NCBI GenBank assembly: GCA_009760855.2
Contig: WPIO01000244.1
Span: forward strand, 150,001-207,274
Direction of reading: 5' to 3'
Length of the DNA: 57,274 nt
Source: Cristatella mucedo
Lineage: Eukaryota > Bryozoa > Phylactolaemata > Cristatellidae
This document shows positions 34,535 to 45,553 of the stretch, one piece after another (the stretch's first letter is position 1; each line of letters starts with the position of its first letter). The position numbers were made by a program, and so were the translations under genes. A model generated the notes under the pieces. The model saw only the letters and a program-made list of their open reading frames with translations, had not been told where the DNA came from and did not search any database.

Positions 34535-35638
34535 CTGCAATACAAATTAGGTGAGGCTCAGGTTGTTGCTCAGGCGGTTGGTCGTAGCAAGCGACATTGC
34601 AGCATGCAAAACGGTCGATAATGATGGCAATGCAATGAAGCAACTCTACAAATAATGTGAGCGAGGGGACGCAGAGGTGATTGATATTGGCTGGGTTGTC
34701 AACCCCATTGTACCAGCTAGTTATGTAATGGTGGGGCGACGCTCGCTAGGGGGCTGTTCTTCATCTTCAGTCTCTACGACGTCGCCGGGAATTTCCAGAG
34801 ATTCGTTTCTCTGATAGCGAGGGGTGAGGGCGTGCTGTACGCCGGTGATTGAGGGACAGGACAGGACCTGCAGGGCCAGGAGGATTCGGTGGACGCCACT
34901 GAATACGGAAATTATAGAGCTCAAGCTACACGAGTATGAGGCCTTGTTAATGACTAGCACTGAATGGTATACGAGTAAGCTCGCAAAGCGAAGGGGAAGA
35001 AGACAAGTTCATTGGGGTGCAGGGCCAGCTGAGCAGAACAGACGCATCTTAAGCAAGAAACTTCAATCGCCCAGCAAAGTAATTGCAGGTGGTGACCGAA
35101 ACCAAAGAGCAAGTTCCGGACTTGTACTGCATTCGAGCTGAACGCCAGATCACCAGAGGATTCCTTTATCGTGCAAAGCGACTGAATGCCGCGGTGGGTG
35201 GGGTGCCGCAAGAACGGAAGGGAGCAACAACGTCACGGTCGAGTCGGCTAGTGCAAGCAAACCAAGCAAACTGCATGCTTGAAAGAGGGTCATGAAGTCG
35301 ATTCGAGGCTTCACAACCACCCCAAAGGAGGATTACGACAACTACTCAGAGGCTCTTAAGATCAGATAGGCTTTTCGAATCATTTATCCTCCGGCCAACC
35401 AGAGGGTGATATCGTGTCGGTTGGTTGAGAGATCCAGGATGCCGAAGGAAAGAAAGTGAAGACACCGGAGTCCAAGCAATGAGAGGTTTGACAGAGACGC
35501 CACTCGGCAGCATGAAGTGCATAGTGCCACGCAAAGAGGCACGTCGGAAAAGAGCATGCACTCGCAGCAGCTACCACAATGATTTAATATGAATACCACT
35601 GGCTAACAAAGTAGCACTGCCACGGCATGGCCACTTAC
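34535..35638. other. Region between HSP70-like exon 3 and the next gene
   Basis: Minus-strand frames (34721-34960, 35346-35599) are possible exons continuing the HSP70-like transcript, but none has a convincing acceptor in phase. The first ends with an acidic ETEDEEQPP stretch. Confidence 0.3.
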
Positions 35639-37982
35639 CGATGACGACCACGTTGCCGGATTGCAGAGGGATTTCTGAACCAGCTGAGGATTTCTGGAAT
35701 GGCCACGATCTCTAAACGTTCTAGCCCAATCGTCGACTACTGCCGACTTGGACTGCTCCTGGTTTGCAGCTGCATCAGCAGAACCTGACGTGCCGTGGTC
35801 TGCGCCCTGCAAGACCAGTGGTCTTTCGACCGAAATTTCCAGGGTCACTAGCAACTTCCGTGAGGGGGCAGCAGCAGCCACAGCTGCAGGTGGTGCAGAG
35901 TCATTTACGTAGGCAGCCACATCCGGCGCTAGGCCACTCAGCTGGTTGCTGTCCTTCGTTGCGGCTTGTTCACCTTGTTGCTCTTGAATGCACACAACTG
36001 AATGAAGACGTTCAGGGTCATAGGTGAATCCTAATGGAGCACCTCCGGCTGCCTGGTAAATCTTTGTGATTAGGTTGCAAACATTCTCCAGATCCTTCCT
36101 ATGATGCCCGAATTCATCCTTCTTGGCCATCTGGTTGCTGTCCAGCCACTTAATCGCCACCTCACATTTATCCATTACCTTCTTCAAATCGGCTTCCGGT
36201 ATCTTATCCTTCAGCTTGTCCTCGAGCGTCTGCTTCATGTTGTAAGCATAGCTCTCCAGGGCGTTCTTGGAGACGATGCTCTGCTTCTGCTTGTCGTCGT
36301 CGTTACTGTATTTCTCGGCTTCGTTAACCATGCGCTCGATGTCCTCCTTGCTCAGCCGCCCCTTGTCATTCGTGATGGTGATCTTGTTTTCTTTTCCCGT
36401 GCTCTTGTCGGCTGCCGACACGTCCAAGATGCCGTTCGCGTCAATGTCGCACGTGACCTCAATTTGAGGAATTCCTCGAGGGGCCGGAAAAATGCCCGAC
36501 AGCTCGAATTTGCCCAGCATGTTGTTGTCCTTCGTCATGGCTCTCCCGCCTCCGTACACCTGGATCAGCACATCTGAATAAAGAAAACAAATGCTGCAGG
36601 AGTTAAAAACGACTAACCACTGAACCACTAGTAAAGCAAAGCACCGGCACAACAAAGGAGATTGCTACCAGTCTAGGCAGCAGTATGCACACTGACCTGG
36701 CTGGTTGTCCGAGTACACGGTGAACGTCCGTGTCTGCTTGGTAGGAATGGTCATGTTCCTCTTGATGAGTGCTGTCATCACACCACCGGCCGTCTCGATG
36801 CCGAGAGACAGGGGTGCCACGTCGAGCAGCAGCAGATCTTGCACGGCCTCCGACTTGTCACCCATCAGGATGGCTGCCTGCACGGCTGCTCCGTAGGCCA
36901 CGGCCTCGTCAGGATTGATGATCTTGTTCAGCTCGCGGCCGTTGAAGAAAAAGTTGAGGTCCGAGATCACGCCGGCATCCTTTCTTGCCTGCTTTTGCGA
37001 GTCATTGAAGTAGGCAGGCGCGGTCACCACGGCATTCGTCACCGTCTCGCCCAGGTACGCCTCGGCGGTTTCTTTCATCTTTGTCAAGACCATCGACCAG
37101 ATTTCTTCGGGGAAAAAAGTCTTCGTCTCGCCCTTGTACTCCACTTGGATCGTTGGCTTGGTGGCTTCGTTGGCCACGGCGAACGGCCAGTGCTTCATGT
37201 CGCTTTGAACGGTCCGGTCATAAAACCGCCGACCGATCAACCGTTTTGCATCTAAAATCGCAAGGGAACAGCTAAGTTAACTCTAGCACTTGCAATACGT
37301 CCTTATATCAGGTGCCCATTCATCAGCCGGCTTATCGAATTAGTACACTTCGAATGTGGGTAGGTGGGGATTAATAACGGTCCCTTTTGACGACAGCGAG
37401 GAGGCCTGTTGGGGTAGGCATCGATGGGGTAGGATGGGGTAGGCAAGAAACGATGATGCGGCCGGCGTTCGCCGAGGGGCCTGTTCTTGCACCGAGAGGT
37501 GCAGGTACCCCCCTGCCGCCCCGGCAGGACTCCCGGCTATTGAATAAAAATTTTTAGTTTTTACATAGACAAAAATAAAGAAAATAAGGTTAGAATGGAA
37601 GATGCTTAATTTGAGGTACACTTTTCCTTTAGTCTATGCTACCCAGCGAGAGGTAACAGCGATACACAGCAATCGAGGCAGGCTTACTGCTTTATTACCG
37701 ACCACGGCCGGCGGCTGGACAGGGGTCAGAGCAGCACGGCAGTGAGCAGTCCAAAGCAATTAGCAGCTTACCGAACACTGTATCGGTGGGATTCGTGGCC
37801 AGGTTCTTGGCATCATCTCTTATCAACCTCTCCGAGTCGGTGAAAGCGACATAGCTCGGCGTGGTCCTCTTGCCCTGGTCGTTGGCAATGATTTCCACTT
37901 TTCCGTGTTGGAAAATGCCGATGCACGAGTACGTGGTTCCCAGGTCAATGCCAATGGCCGGTCCCGACTTTGCTGCTATCAT
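35639..37982 (-). CDS. HSP70-like protein with in-frame ATPase-domain deletion
   Basis: Cytosolic HSP70/HSC70-type chaperone gene. Exon 1 (37982-37772) starts at ATG and carries [12 protein letters not shown]. Exon 2 (37251-36697) carries [18 protein letters not shown], then [16 protein letters not shown] and [16 protein letters not shown]. Exon 3 (36573-35639) carries the substrate-binding domain and helical lid. Introns are 520 and 123 bases, with GTAAGC/TAG and GTCAGT/CAG ends and consistent phases. Between residues 170 and 171 (36953/36952) about 184 residues of a normal HSP70 are missing, including the DLGGGTFD and GGSTRIP regions, yet the frame is intact. One residue is also lost near [10 protein letters not shown]. 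After [11 protein letters not shown] the C-terminus is unlike HSP70: no GGMP repeats and no EEVD. The frame meets a donor TCG/GTAAGT at 35638, so more exons may follow. It cannot be a normal ATP-driven chaperone; it is either a recent pseudogene or a derived paralogue. Confidence 0.85.
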
Positions 37983-38769
37983 GTTCTATATCGAAAGACT
38001 CGCGTCTTTTTTCGAGGGCTACTGCGTTTTCGGTTTGCGAACGCATGACACAGTAGGGTTTACGCAATATCGGTTCAAATTCAAGACCCCCCTCACACTG
38101 GCCTTCCTTGGCCTATAACTAAGATCATTATTTATATATTTATTGAATTGTTTGTGCGATGCATAGCTATTCCTATTGGTGTCACTTGGTTATAGCTTGG
38201 AGTTCTCACTTTACCAGCAAACGACAGTCAAATGCCTGCTGTCGCTTAGGTCATATCTGCTAAGCCGTTGTCATCCTTTCACTCATATGTCGGAAAAATG
38301 TCACAGCTAGGCTAATAGTGACCCGATCAACGTGAAATTTGAAATACACTGTCCTAAGTATGTGCTTCCAAGTTGTATGGCGACAAACGTAGTAACACAG
38401 TCTTACTTTTCATCACCTACACGGTTTGACAGCTTAAGTTGGCCTCTCTGAGTGCTTTCCCAGCAATGGTACTGTGTACCGCATAAATTCTACAGCTTCG
38501 TAGATACTTGGCCAATCGACATGAAATTTGAAGCATAGGCGGGGCTCTCCCTGCCTCTATGTTCTCCCCTTGTGCACCTAGGCATGATAGGTCTGTATGC
38601 ATATGATGTGCCTGTCACAAAATGTCCTTGAACTATGATCGTGATGACAGTCAACAGTTTGAGATGTCGAATTTTGTTAATATTTTGTTTATGGTTGGGG
38701 AAAACAGAGCCGAGTGTCCTGCATCTTGAGAAGTTTTTTATATTTCTAGAGGGACTTGTATTGACGCAG
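37983..38769. other. Upstream flank of the HSP70-like gene
   Basis: No clear TATA box or classic heat-shock element array (repeated GAA/TTC at 5-base spacing) was seen in the first 120 bases. The rest shows no gene. Confidence 0.35.
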
Positions 38770-39270
38770 CAGATTCCGCTGTTTGAAATGACAAATACAG
38801 CTGAGTATCGTCAGCATAAAAGTGATATCCTATTCCTTGGGCCTGAGTCAGCCGAGACAGAACTGAGGAGCTGATTGAGTTTTTTGCTAGCCACCACGGC
38901 AGATCTTGGCCCTAATCCAAGATTGGCATCGGACTGACAGCTAGCAGTGGAGGCAGTCTACTTCATGAAACTTTCTAAATTCAGGCAGGTGTCAAAGGTG
39001 ACAATAAAATCCCAAGCACATGGAGACATTCGCACAACAGCACCACCTATTAGAAGAGCAATGTCGTCTGGTCCAGCCAAGAGCCTGTGGTGTCGTAGGA
39101 GTAGCAGTTCCGTTTTATCGTCATTAGGTTTAAAGAAAATAGCCGACACCCAGGATTGAATGTCTGCAAGGCACAAATTCAGTTAATCAGGCTATAAGGA
39201 TTCCGACCGTTTGAATGAAAATATAGTTGAGTATCATAAGAATATAAGTGCTAGCAGCTAGCCGTGGGCC
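38770..39270 (-). mobile_element. Family B-like LINE fragments, two pieces
   Basis: Minus-strand ORF 39176-38958 encodes a LADIQSWVSAIFFKPNDDKT-type block. RT-active-site-like sequences occur twice, near 39215-39240 and again at 38805-38840 (ACTTTTATGCTGACGATACT). Two overlapping copies or a rearrangement is likely. Confidence 0.6.
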
Positions 39271-39604
39271 CGAATCGCTTTTCACATTGCCCAGTGCCAG
39301 CGGTCATGATAGCCGCTAAGGCTCTTTTGCCGGTAGAAAAGTGAGGCCGTACGTTGCAGGCCGTTGCAGCTCGTACGTAGGATACGGACGAGTGTCAAGC
39401 ATAGCATCCGGCAGCCATGCTACGTCAGAGACCGCTCGTTAACCGGCCCCCCCCCCCCGCCCGGCAAAGTGGCCTTTCGCCGTGCTCCAAACGGATGAAA
39501 CTGCGCAGATTTCTTTGTATTTATTTTAACAGCTTTCGTCGCTATCGCAGTAGACAAACACTGGCGTCGGCGGAGTTAGGAGTGAGATCTCCGAACGCAT
39601 TGAC

Positions 39605-39607
<3 letters not shown>

Positions 39608-39675
<68 letters not shown>
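39608..39675. repeat. (GA)n microsatellite
   Basis: About 34 pure GA units. Confidence 0.97.
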
Positions 39676-39676
<1 letters not shown>

Positions 39677-40394
39677 AGAACGTTAGCCTTCTATTGAAGC
39701 AAGCAACAGTAAGCAAACATCACAGGCGACCTAGGAGCACTTGACAACTCGATTATTTATGCGATGTGACGTGGCAATCAAGTGCACACCCATGCAGGAC
39801 ACACACAATAACAGACACGGAAGGATAAAGCTTGTGTCCCAGGCAAGAGAGACTAGGTAGGCAAACTGAGTTCCACTCGGGGAAGGAAAATCTGCCCAAC
39901 ATGGCAACCTGGCAAGCAGACTAGCCACTGCAGGAAAAGATTCCCGTGAGCCATCTCACAGCAGGACCAGTGCTGAACGAAGCCGACAGGCTTTTTTTTT
40001 AACCACGATGCTTTCTACATGCGATTACAGCTAGAAAGTTATAATGAACCATCAACGAGGCAATTGAATCAGCTAACCGTCAAGTGGTATAATAGTAAGA
40101 GAACAGAAGAGTAAGAGAACCCAAGAAGCTTTTTTTCAAGGTCCTTTATACATGCTGGTGAAGACGTGCACGCCCATTGCACAGCGAGTGAAGCTGTGAA
40201 TCTCGGTTGTGGGCTGAGCGGCTCGACCTACAAGACAACTAACTAGGAGAACACAGAGGTGTGGCAAAGACCAACACCGAAGATGTCTGTTCAATAATAT
40301 GCAAACAAACGTATGCTGAGACAGAAGCCTGTCTGGCATGCTACAAGCCACTGCACAACAGCTGGTATCCAGCTAGCTAGGCATGTAGGCCGTG
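39676..40394. other. No gene recognised
   Basis: I looked here for the missing MGST3-like exons 4 and 5 on the minus strand and found no match to the GR..YA.GYY pattern. Confidence 0.35.
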
Positions 40395-40545
40395 ATAGGC
40401 CAGGAGGTAAGGTGCTTGCTCATCACGAACGAGGTTGTGGGTTCGAATCCTGCAGTGGGCGATCCTTTAATGCCAACTGCAAGTGGTGGCAATAGCCGTT
40501 AAGGCTCTTCTGCCGCTATGCAAACGAGGCGGCTAAATCAGCTCA
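40395..40545 (+). mobile_element. SINE family 2, full length
   Basis: A tRNA-like head (TAGGCCAGGAGGTAAGGTGC, B box GGGTTCGAATCCTG) is followed by the body GGCGATCCTTTAATG...AGCCGTTAAGGCTCTTCTG. It ends CTATGCAAACGAGGCGGCTA, which can fold back on AGCCG. Best copy of the family. Confidence 0.85.
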
Positions 40546-40656
40546 TAGGCGAGTGGGTCGGCAGAGGAGCTGCGGGCTTGTTCGGCAGCCGCGTGCAAAG
40601 GGACCAGGGCAACCGAGCGCTGCCTGCCGGCCATGCACACGAGGTAGCCCCAATCG

Positions 40657-40677
40657 GGGGGGGGGGGGGGGGGGGGG
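40657..40677. repeat. Poly-G run
   Basis: About 20 consecutive G's. Confidence 0.95.
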
Positions 40678-40961
40678 CGTACTACGCGCATGTGCACAGA
40701 GCGCAGGTCAAGGTACTTGTGACCGACAAGGCAGCCAACGAGGAAGATTGCATGCATGCACGCATGGTGCTGCCAGCGAAGCACACTTCAAGGGAGAGCT
40801 GCTGCAGCAGCAGCACAAAAAAAAAGGAAAAGCTGGCACGAGCCATATATAGGCTCCAGAGGATCGATACTGCCTGCGCTGCTGTCACACAAAGCTGGAG
40901 GGGGGGGGGACGAAGGGTGGCCAGGAGCCGTGGCGGGCTTATCGGGCATTCGACCAACCAG

Positions 40962-40962
<1 letters not shown>

Positions 40963-41019
<57 letters not shown>
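40963..41019. repeat. (GT)n microsatellite
   Basis: More than 25 GT units, bordered by a G-rich stretch. Confidence 0.97.
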
Positions 41020-41023
<4 letters not shown>

Positions 41024-41809
41024 GGGGCGGGCAAGCCGGGTAGCCGGCACCATTTTAGCTTTGGCTATATATGTTTGCCCCCTTTGCTCGCACTTTCACT
41101 TTATAGGCAGCATGTGCTGCAAGCCAAGAAATATGCTACCGAGCTAGCACTGACAGAGACATGATGCCAAATAACGTATATATGACATGTATAGCTACAC
41201 CATAGCTCAAAGCAAATGAAATGCCCTGGGGAAACCGCTGCGGCCACGGCAGCAAAATGCACTCCCGTCCTGTGAACGCTAGCTAGCTTAACAGTTGGAC
41301 TATCAAACGACCAAAGCCAGCTCACCCGCCCGAACAGAGAGACAAGCTTGGAAACACACACTGCTGATCCAAAACGCTCAGTACTAGACTCACATACACT
41401 TGTGGAATGCCTGCTGCTGCAACCCACAGCTCAAAACATCCTCCCGATGCAACGAGGGGGTAAGGCTGATAAAATTCGAGCAACAGCTGACACATTGATC
41501 ACTACCATTAAAACATCCTGATCACTCGAGCAGTCGAATCAGGCTGTCACTACACCCAGGGCCACGTCTCCCAAATGCACCCTTCGCTAGTAAAGGTTAT
41601 GTCAAGCATACCAATGCCATGCAAAAGATTACAACAGCTGAGACCGATCAAGCTCCCAACTTCCAGCAATCAAAGTCACAAAGGCTATAATAGGGACCTT
41701 GTGTGAGAGCAATCAAATGCTCATACAGAACAAGCAAGCCGTAGCGGCCATATTCCCCGGACCACACAGACCACCAGGCACACAGTTCACAGCACCAGCA
41801 ACTACCTAC
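41020..41809. other. Expected intron 3 of the MGST3-like gene; no exon found
   Basis: Minus-strand frames here (41101-41427 and the lower part of 41648-42073) show no match to the remaining MAPEG helices. Confidence 0.35.
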
Positions 41810-44565
41810 CGGCAGCTCGAGGCCTCCAACGAGCAGTCCGAAATAGAAGAACGAAGCATTCTCCAAACTAAAACAAACACTGTCCCTGTAAGCACCGGCC
41901 GAGCTCGTAAACATGGCATACACACGTACAATAATCATAAACCACAGCAGCACTAAACAATCTTTAATCTGGCTGCCCATCCAGTTAGCAAGGCTTGTCT
42001 TTACGTGATAACGGATAGCCTTCCGCATACGGCTGACAATTAAGCTAAGAGAAGGATGCCAACCCAATAACAAAAAATTTACAGATCACCTTCAGAGAAC
42101 ACTACCTATTTATCCTCTATACCTTTAAAAGAATGTCCCAAATTGATCCCCCCTTCCTGCTGTAGCACTGATTCGGCCCAGTGGTAGAACCAAGGTCCGA
42201 CTGAGTCATGGACTCAAGCCCCCTAGCATTTGGCAAGTGCCTGAATAGCGATTAAGCTATCTTAGGGCACTACACAGGAATTACATATTTTTTATATTGT
42301 TTGCTTGACCCTTCTAGCTGGGAGAAGTTGCTTCATCGACAATACCAGTCTCGTGTCGTGTGTCGTACTTGCTGTGCAATATTCAGGCCTATTGTTTTAT
42401 GCTTTCACGAGAGCCAGGCAGCGCCGAATGAAAGGGATAGCAAAGTTCGACAATACCGAGGGCGCTCTCTGCGAATTGAGCAGAGCAATGATCAGCGTGC
42501 CCTCGAGCTGCTCGCAACTCACAGCACCGATGCTGCCTTCGAGCTTTTCAGCCACACTACCTAGCCCCACAGCCCAGCCCAGCCAACAAACACGCACGCA
42601 CACATGCGCTCGCTCGCACGCGCACACGCGCACACACACGCACTTCTTCCCCTTTCACTCGATGTGGGAACGACCGACCAGGTGAATGCTGAGCGATGGC
42701 TGCAGGCATCACTGCACAAGGCTTTCTGTCATTGTCTGTCTCTCTCTATTCTGGACGTACAGTCTCCTTGTTTTCCGTGCTTGGAGAGATGCCGGCTTTT
42801 GGTGAGAGCACATGAGAATTCGCAAGGGTTATTCTGAGCGCACAGCAGCAGGCTTGGCTGTAATACAAATACGGGAGAATGCATCACTCACACCAGAAGG
42901 TCACGATAGATTGTCGAACGAGCAATTCAGCATCAGAAGTTTGAGAGCCAGCTGCCGGAGTGGTCCGGGTGGAGGCTGGTGGCAGTCCCACACACCGAGT
43001 CCGGGCAGACAAGTGAACGCTGATTCACAGAAGCACGCATGCATACATTTTAGCCAGCTGTAGGTGAGTTTTGCAATTTAGAGCAGATAAATGCTTGCCT
43101 TCGATTGCCAACTGTTCAATTTATACAGCAAAAACTATCAGGTGTCATCCATGAAAAAAAACAGGTGAATTCCAATTCACACCAGCATGCTCGTGCGCGA
43201 ACACACCTCACAAAAAGTGCTACCTCTGTCAAAGGAAAGCACAGCAGTGGGCTACCAGCCTATTAACTAGCTCTTTATCGTCTCACTTGGCCTACATCGC
43301 CATTCTCCTGAGAGCAGCATCACAAGCAAGGGAGGGGGCTTCAGTTTTGATCACTAGTAGGTATGTCCAGGCCCCAAGAGTTTCAGGCCACAGCAGGACA
43401 GTGAAACCTTTTCCACAATACCCCATGTAAGGCCGAGATGTGATCAGTTAACTGCTTCGGTGCACTCCGGAAACCGCAGTTTGAGGAAGGATCAATTTAG
43501 GACAGCATTTAGTGGGTCCCTGTGATTTGTGCTCTATGTGCTTATGCATGCTGACACTGTCGCATGCTGCCACTAACCACACTTGCATGCTGACCCTGTG
43601 CATGTCACCCTTAACAATGCTATTCTTGTTGTTTATTGAGCATGCTACCACAAACCATTCGATCGTGCTTCCTTTGCAGCAAATGTAAAGTGCCTAGAAA
43701 GACATCTGAGTTCTCTGAGGGCGCTTTATCAAGTGTATTACTAGTATTACTACGAATGCAGGAGCTCCATCTAGCTCTAGTTGGAGCAACAAGCAAGTCC
43801 GATCTCTCGGGCACTGACAGCACGGCAGCTAGCCCATACCGAGTATTCCAACAAGTGGCAGCAACTGGGGTCAAACAACGTCCCAGAGCATCGCTGAACG
43901 AGTTTGTCCGAAGGGCAAAAGCGGTCGCGAAACCATGGCAACTTGGACGACACCCAGCCGAGCCCAAACCAGCTCGGTCGACCAGCACTAACAGTGGCAA
44001 CAGAAGTCATCAGCAGCTGCCGCGGCGGCCACGAGGAGTTGCATCAGACCTCGAGCTGACAGCTCATCCGCCGCAACGGCTATGGGGCTTACTAGTTCTG
44101 ATGGGCTCTCTGGATGCAGTTGAAAGTCTGGTTGTCGGCGCTGTACACGGCAGGATACTACAATATAGATAAGGAGTCGCCAAGCCAGTGAACGAGTGCG
44201 CGCCGTTGCCTCTCGAACGATTCCATAGACAAAAGCGAGCGGACGGGGGACGCGTATTAAATTGCACTGGCTTGTGAAACAAGGGCCGGAAGTGCCAATG
44301 CGACGAGCCATGCCAGCACTCGGGCACACACTCGTCTCAGACGCTCAGGCGTGATGCACAGCGAAGTAAAAAGAACCCAAGTCCTCCGGCTCGCGGGCGG
44401 CACTCCGCTCTCCAGCTTGAAGACATCGCCTACCTCCACTTTGTACTGCTTGCGGGCTTCCATGACGTTGTACGCCAGATACATGTTAAGAGCGGCGCTG
44501 CCGACAAGCACTACGTAGCCATAAATGGCAAGGAGAGTATTCTTCAATGGGGACACTGCAGGCAT
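41810..44565 (-). CDS. MGST3: Microsomal glutathione S-transferase 3-like, first three coding exons
   Basis: MAPEG-family membrane enzyme of the ER or outer mitochondrial membrane, which conjugates glutathione to lipophilic electrophiles and reduces lipid hydroperoxides. Exon 1 (44565-44434) starts at ATG and encodes a first membrane helix and loop with YGYVVLVGSAALNMYLAYNV and ARKQYKVE, donor GAG/GTAGGC. Exon 2 (44157-44093) gives YPAVYS...TFNC and the family signature IQRAHQN, donor TA/GTAAGC. Exon 3 (41867-41810) gives LENASFFYFGLLVGGLELP, the second helix, donor CCG/GTAGGT. Phases 0, 2 and 0 join without a break, and the breaks after KVE, at HQN-x-LE and after the exon 3 proline match those I recall for human MGST3. 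Exons for helices 3 and 4 were not found down to the HSP70-like gene, so the gene may be incomplete or have a long or rearranged 3' part. Intron 2 contains a LINE 3' end and a SINE. Confidence 0.85.
42170..42290 (+). mobile_element. SINE family 1, decayed
   Basis: CTGATTCGGCCCAGTGGTAG head, GGACTCAAGCCCC B box, and tail CAAGTGCCTGAATAGCGATT ... GGGCACTACACAGG. It lies within intron 2 of the MGST3-like gene, antisense. Confidence 0.65.
42291..43487. other. Intron 2 of the MGST3-like gene, no exon seen
   Basis: Contains a short CACACG-type run near 42590-42640. Open frames on both strands have no motif. Confidence 0.4.
43488..43745 (+). mobile_element. Family A LINE 3' end
   Basis: Starts at AATTTAGGACAGCATTTAGT and ends with the tail AAAGTGCC...GGGCGCTTTATC and TATTACTAGTATTAC. 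It lies antisense in intron 2 of the MGST3-like gene. Confidence 0.8.
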
Positions 44566-45251
44566 TTCGTTATTCGTCGACCTCTAGAAAATATAGCGAG
44601 CCGGCTGGTCGCCGCTGAGGAAACAGCATCCCGCGGGAGGCTCACGCCGGCTAGTCACCCAAGCTGAGGGTGTCTGCATTAGCGCCTGAGTAAAAACAGC
44701 GCATTAAGATGATAAGTCATATGGGCATCTGAATCAACTTAAAAATTCTTAGAAATGGCACAATGAAGCTCCATTGCATACGCGCCACGCGACCCCCTAC
44801 GTACCGTTACCGTTGGTCAACAGTCCGACCAGGAAGCAATCCTGGTGCGATCCAGTACAGCCTAGATCTGGTCAACAGGTAGACGACGTACCATCGCTAA
44901 TGAAATATAGTGACTCAATGAAATTGAAATAGAATATGATTAAATTAAACTTTAATAAATTTTTTTAAATTAATCTTTAAAATTAATTTTTAAATGATCG
45001 GAAAACTGTTGAGTGGGATAGATGGCGCAATGAGCCAGGAGCCATGTATTCCCAGTCCATTAAACCGCAGTCAATATTGCTGCTGCTTGCTGGCCTAAGC
45101 ATGCTGCTTGCAATCGAATACTTGACATCATCGTCTGTAACCGCTGGCTATTGAATCTGTGGCAGCGAGTTGAGAAGTGCATGTAGTTATTACTAAAACT
45201 GTTACTGTAATGCAGACACGATTGATTGTAGAGACAAAGCCACAGGTGACG
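44566..45251. other. Upstream flank of the MGST3-like gene
   Basis: Likely to hold the promoter and 5' UTR, but no TATA box or strong motif could be assigned. A/T-rich from 44.93 to 45.0 kb. Confidence 0.35.
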
Positions 45252-45405
45252 CCGAGCTGGTTTGGTCTAGCGGTTAAGGTGCTCGCCCCGACCAAGCTCT
45301 GGCTGAGGTCGTGGGCTCGAGCCCCGAGGCATATGTGAAGCGCCTGAATAGAGATTAAGTTTTCTTAGGGCGCTATATAAATGAATTACTATATTATATT
45401 ATATG
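45252..45405 (+). mobile_element. SINE family 1, full length
   Basis: GAGCTGGTTTGGTCTAGCGG head, GTGGGCTCGAGCCCC B box, tail GAAGCGCCTGAATAGAGATT ... GGGCGCTATATAAATG. Very close to the copy at 13994. Confidence 0.88.
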
Positions 45406-45553
45406 TTAAGTCACGATCGCGTTAGCTTGTGCAACGGTGCTCAGAGGTTTGCTGTCTCGCGAGCTGCGTTCGGTGGTCAGAGTCTAGTTTCGAGATCGGC
45501 TTAGGTATTTTATGAGAAAAGGATGAAGCCGAAGAATTTCCTTAGTTTCCAGC

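Noticed and set aside
36101-36577. 158-codon plus-strand frame over the HSP70-like gene
   Set aside because: Shadow of exon 3, which is clearly coding on the minus strand.
37983-38110. Heat-shock elements upstream of the HSP70-like gene
   Set aside because: Only scattered GAA/TTC triplets; no properly spaced array was seen.
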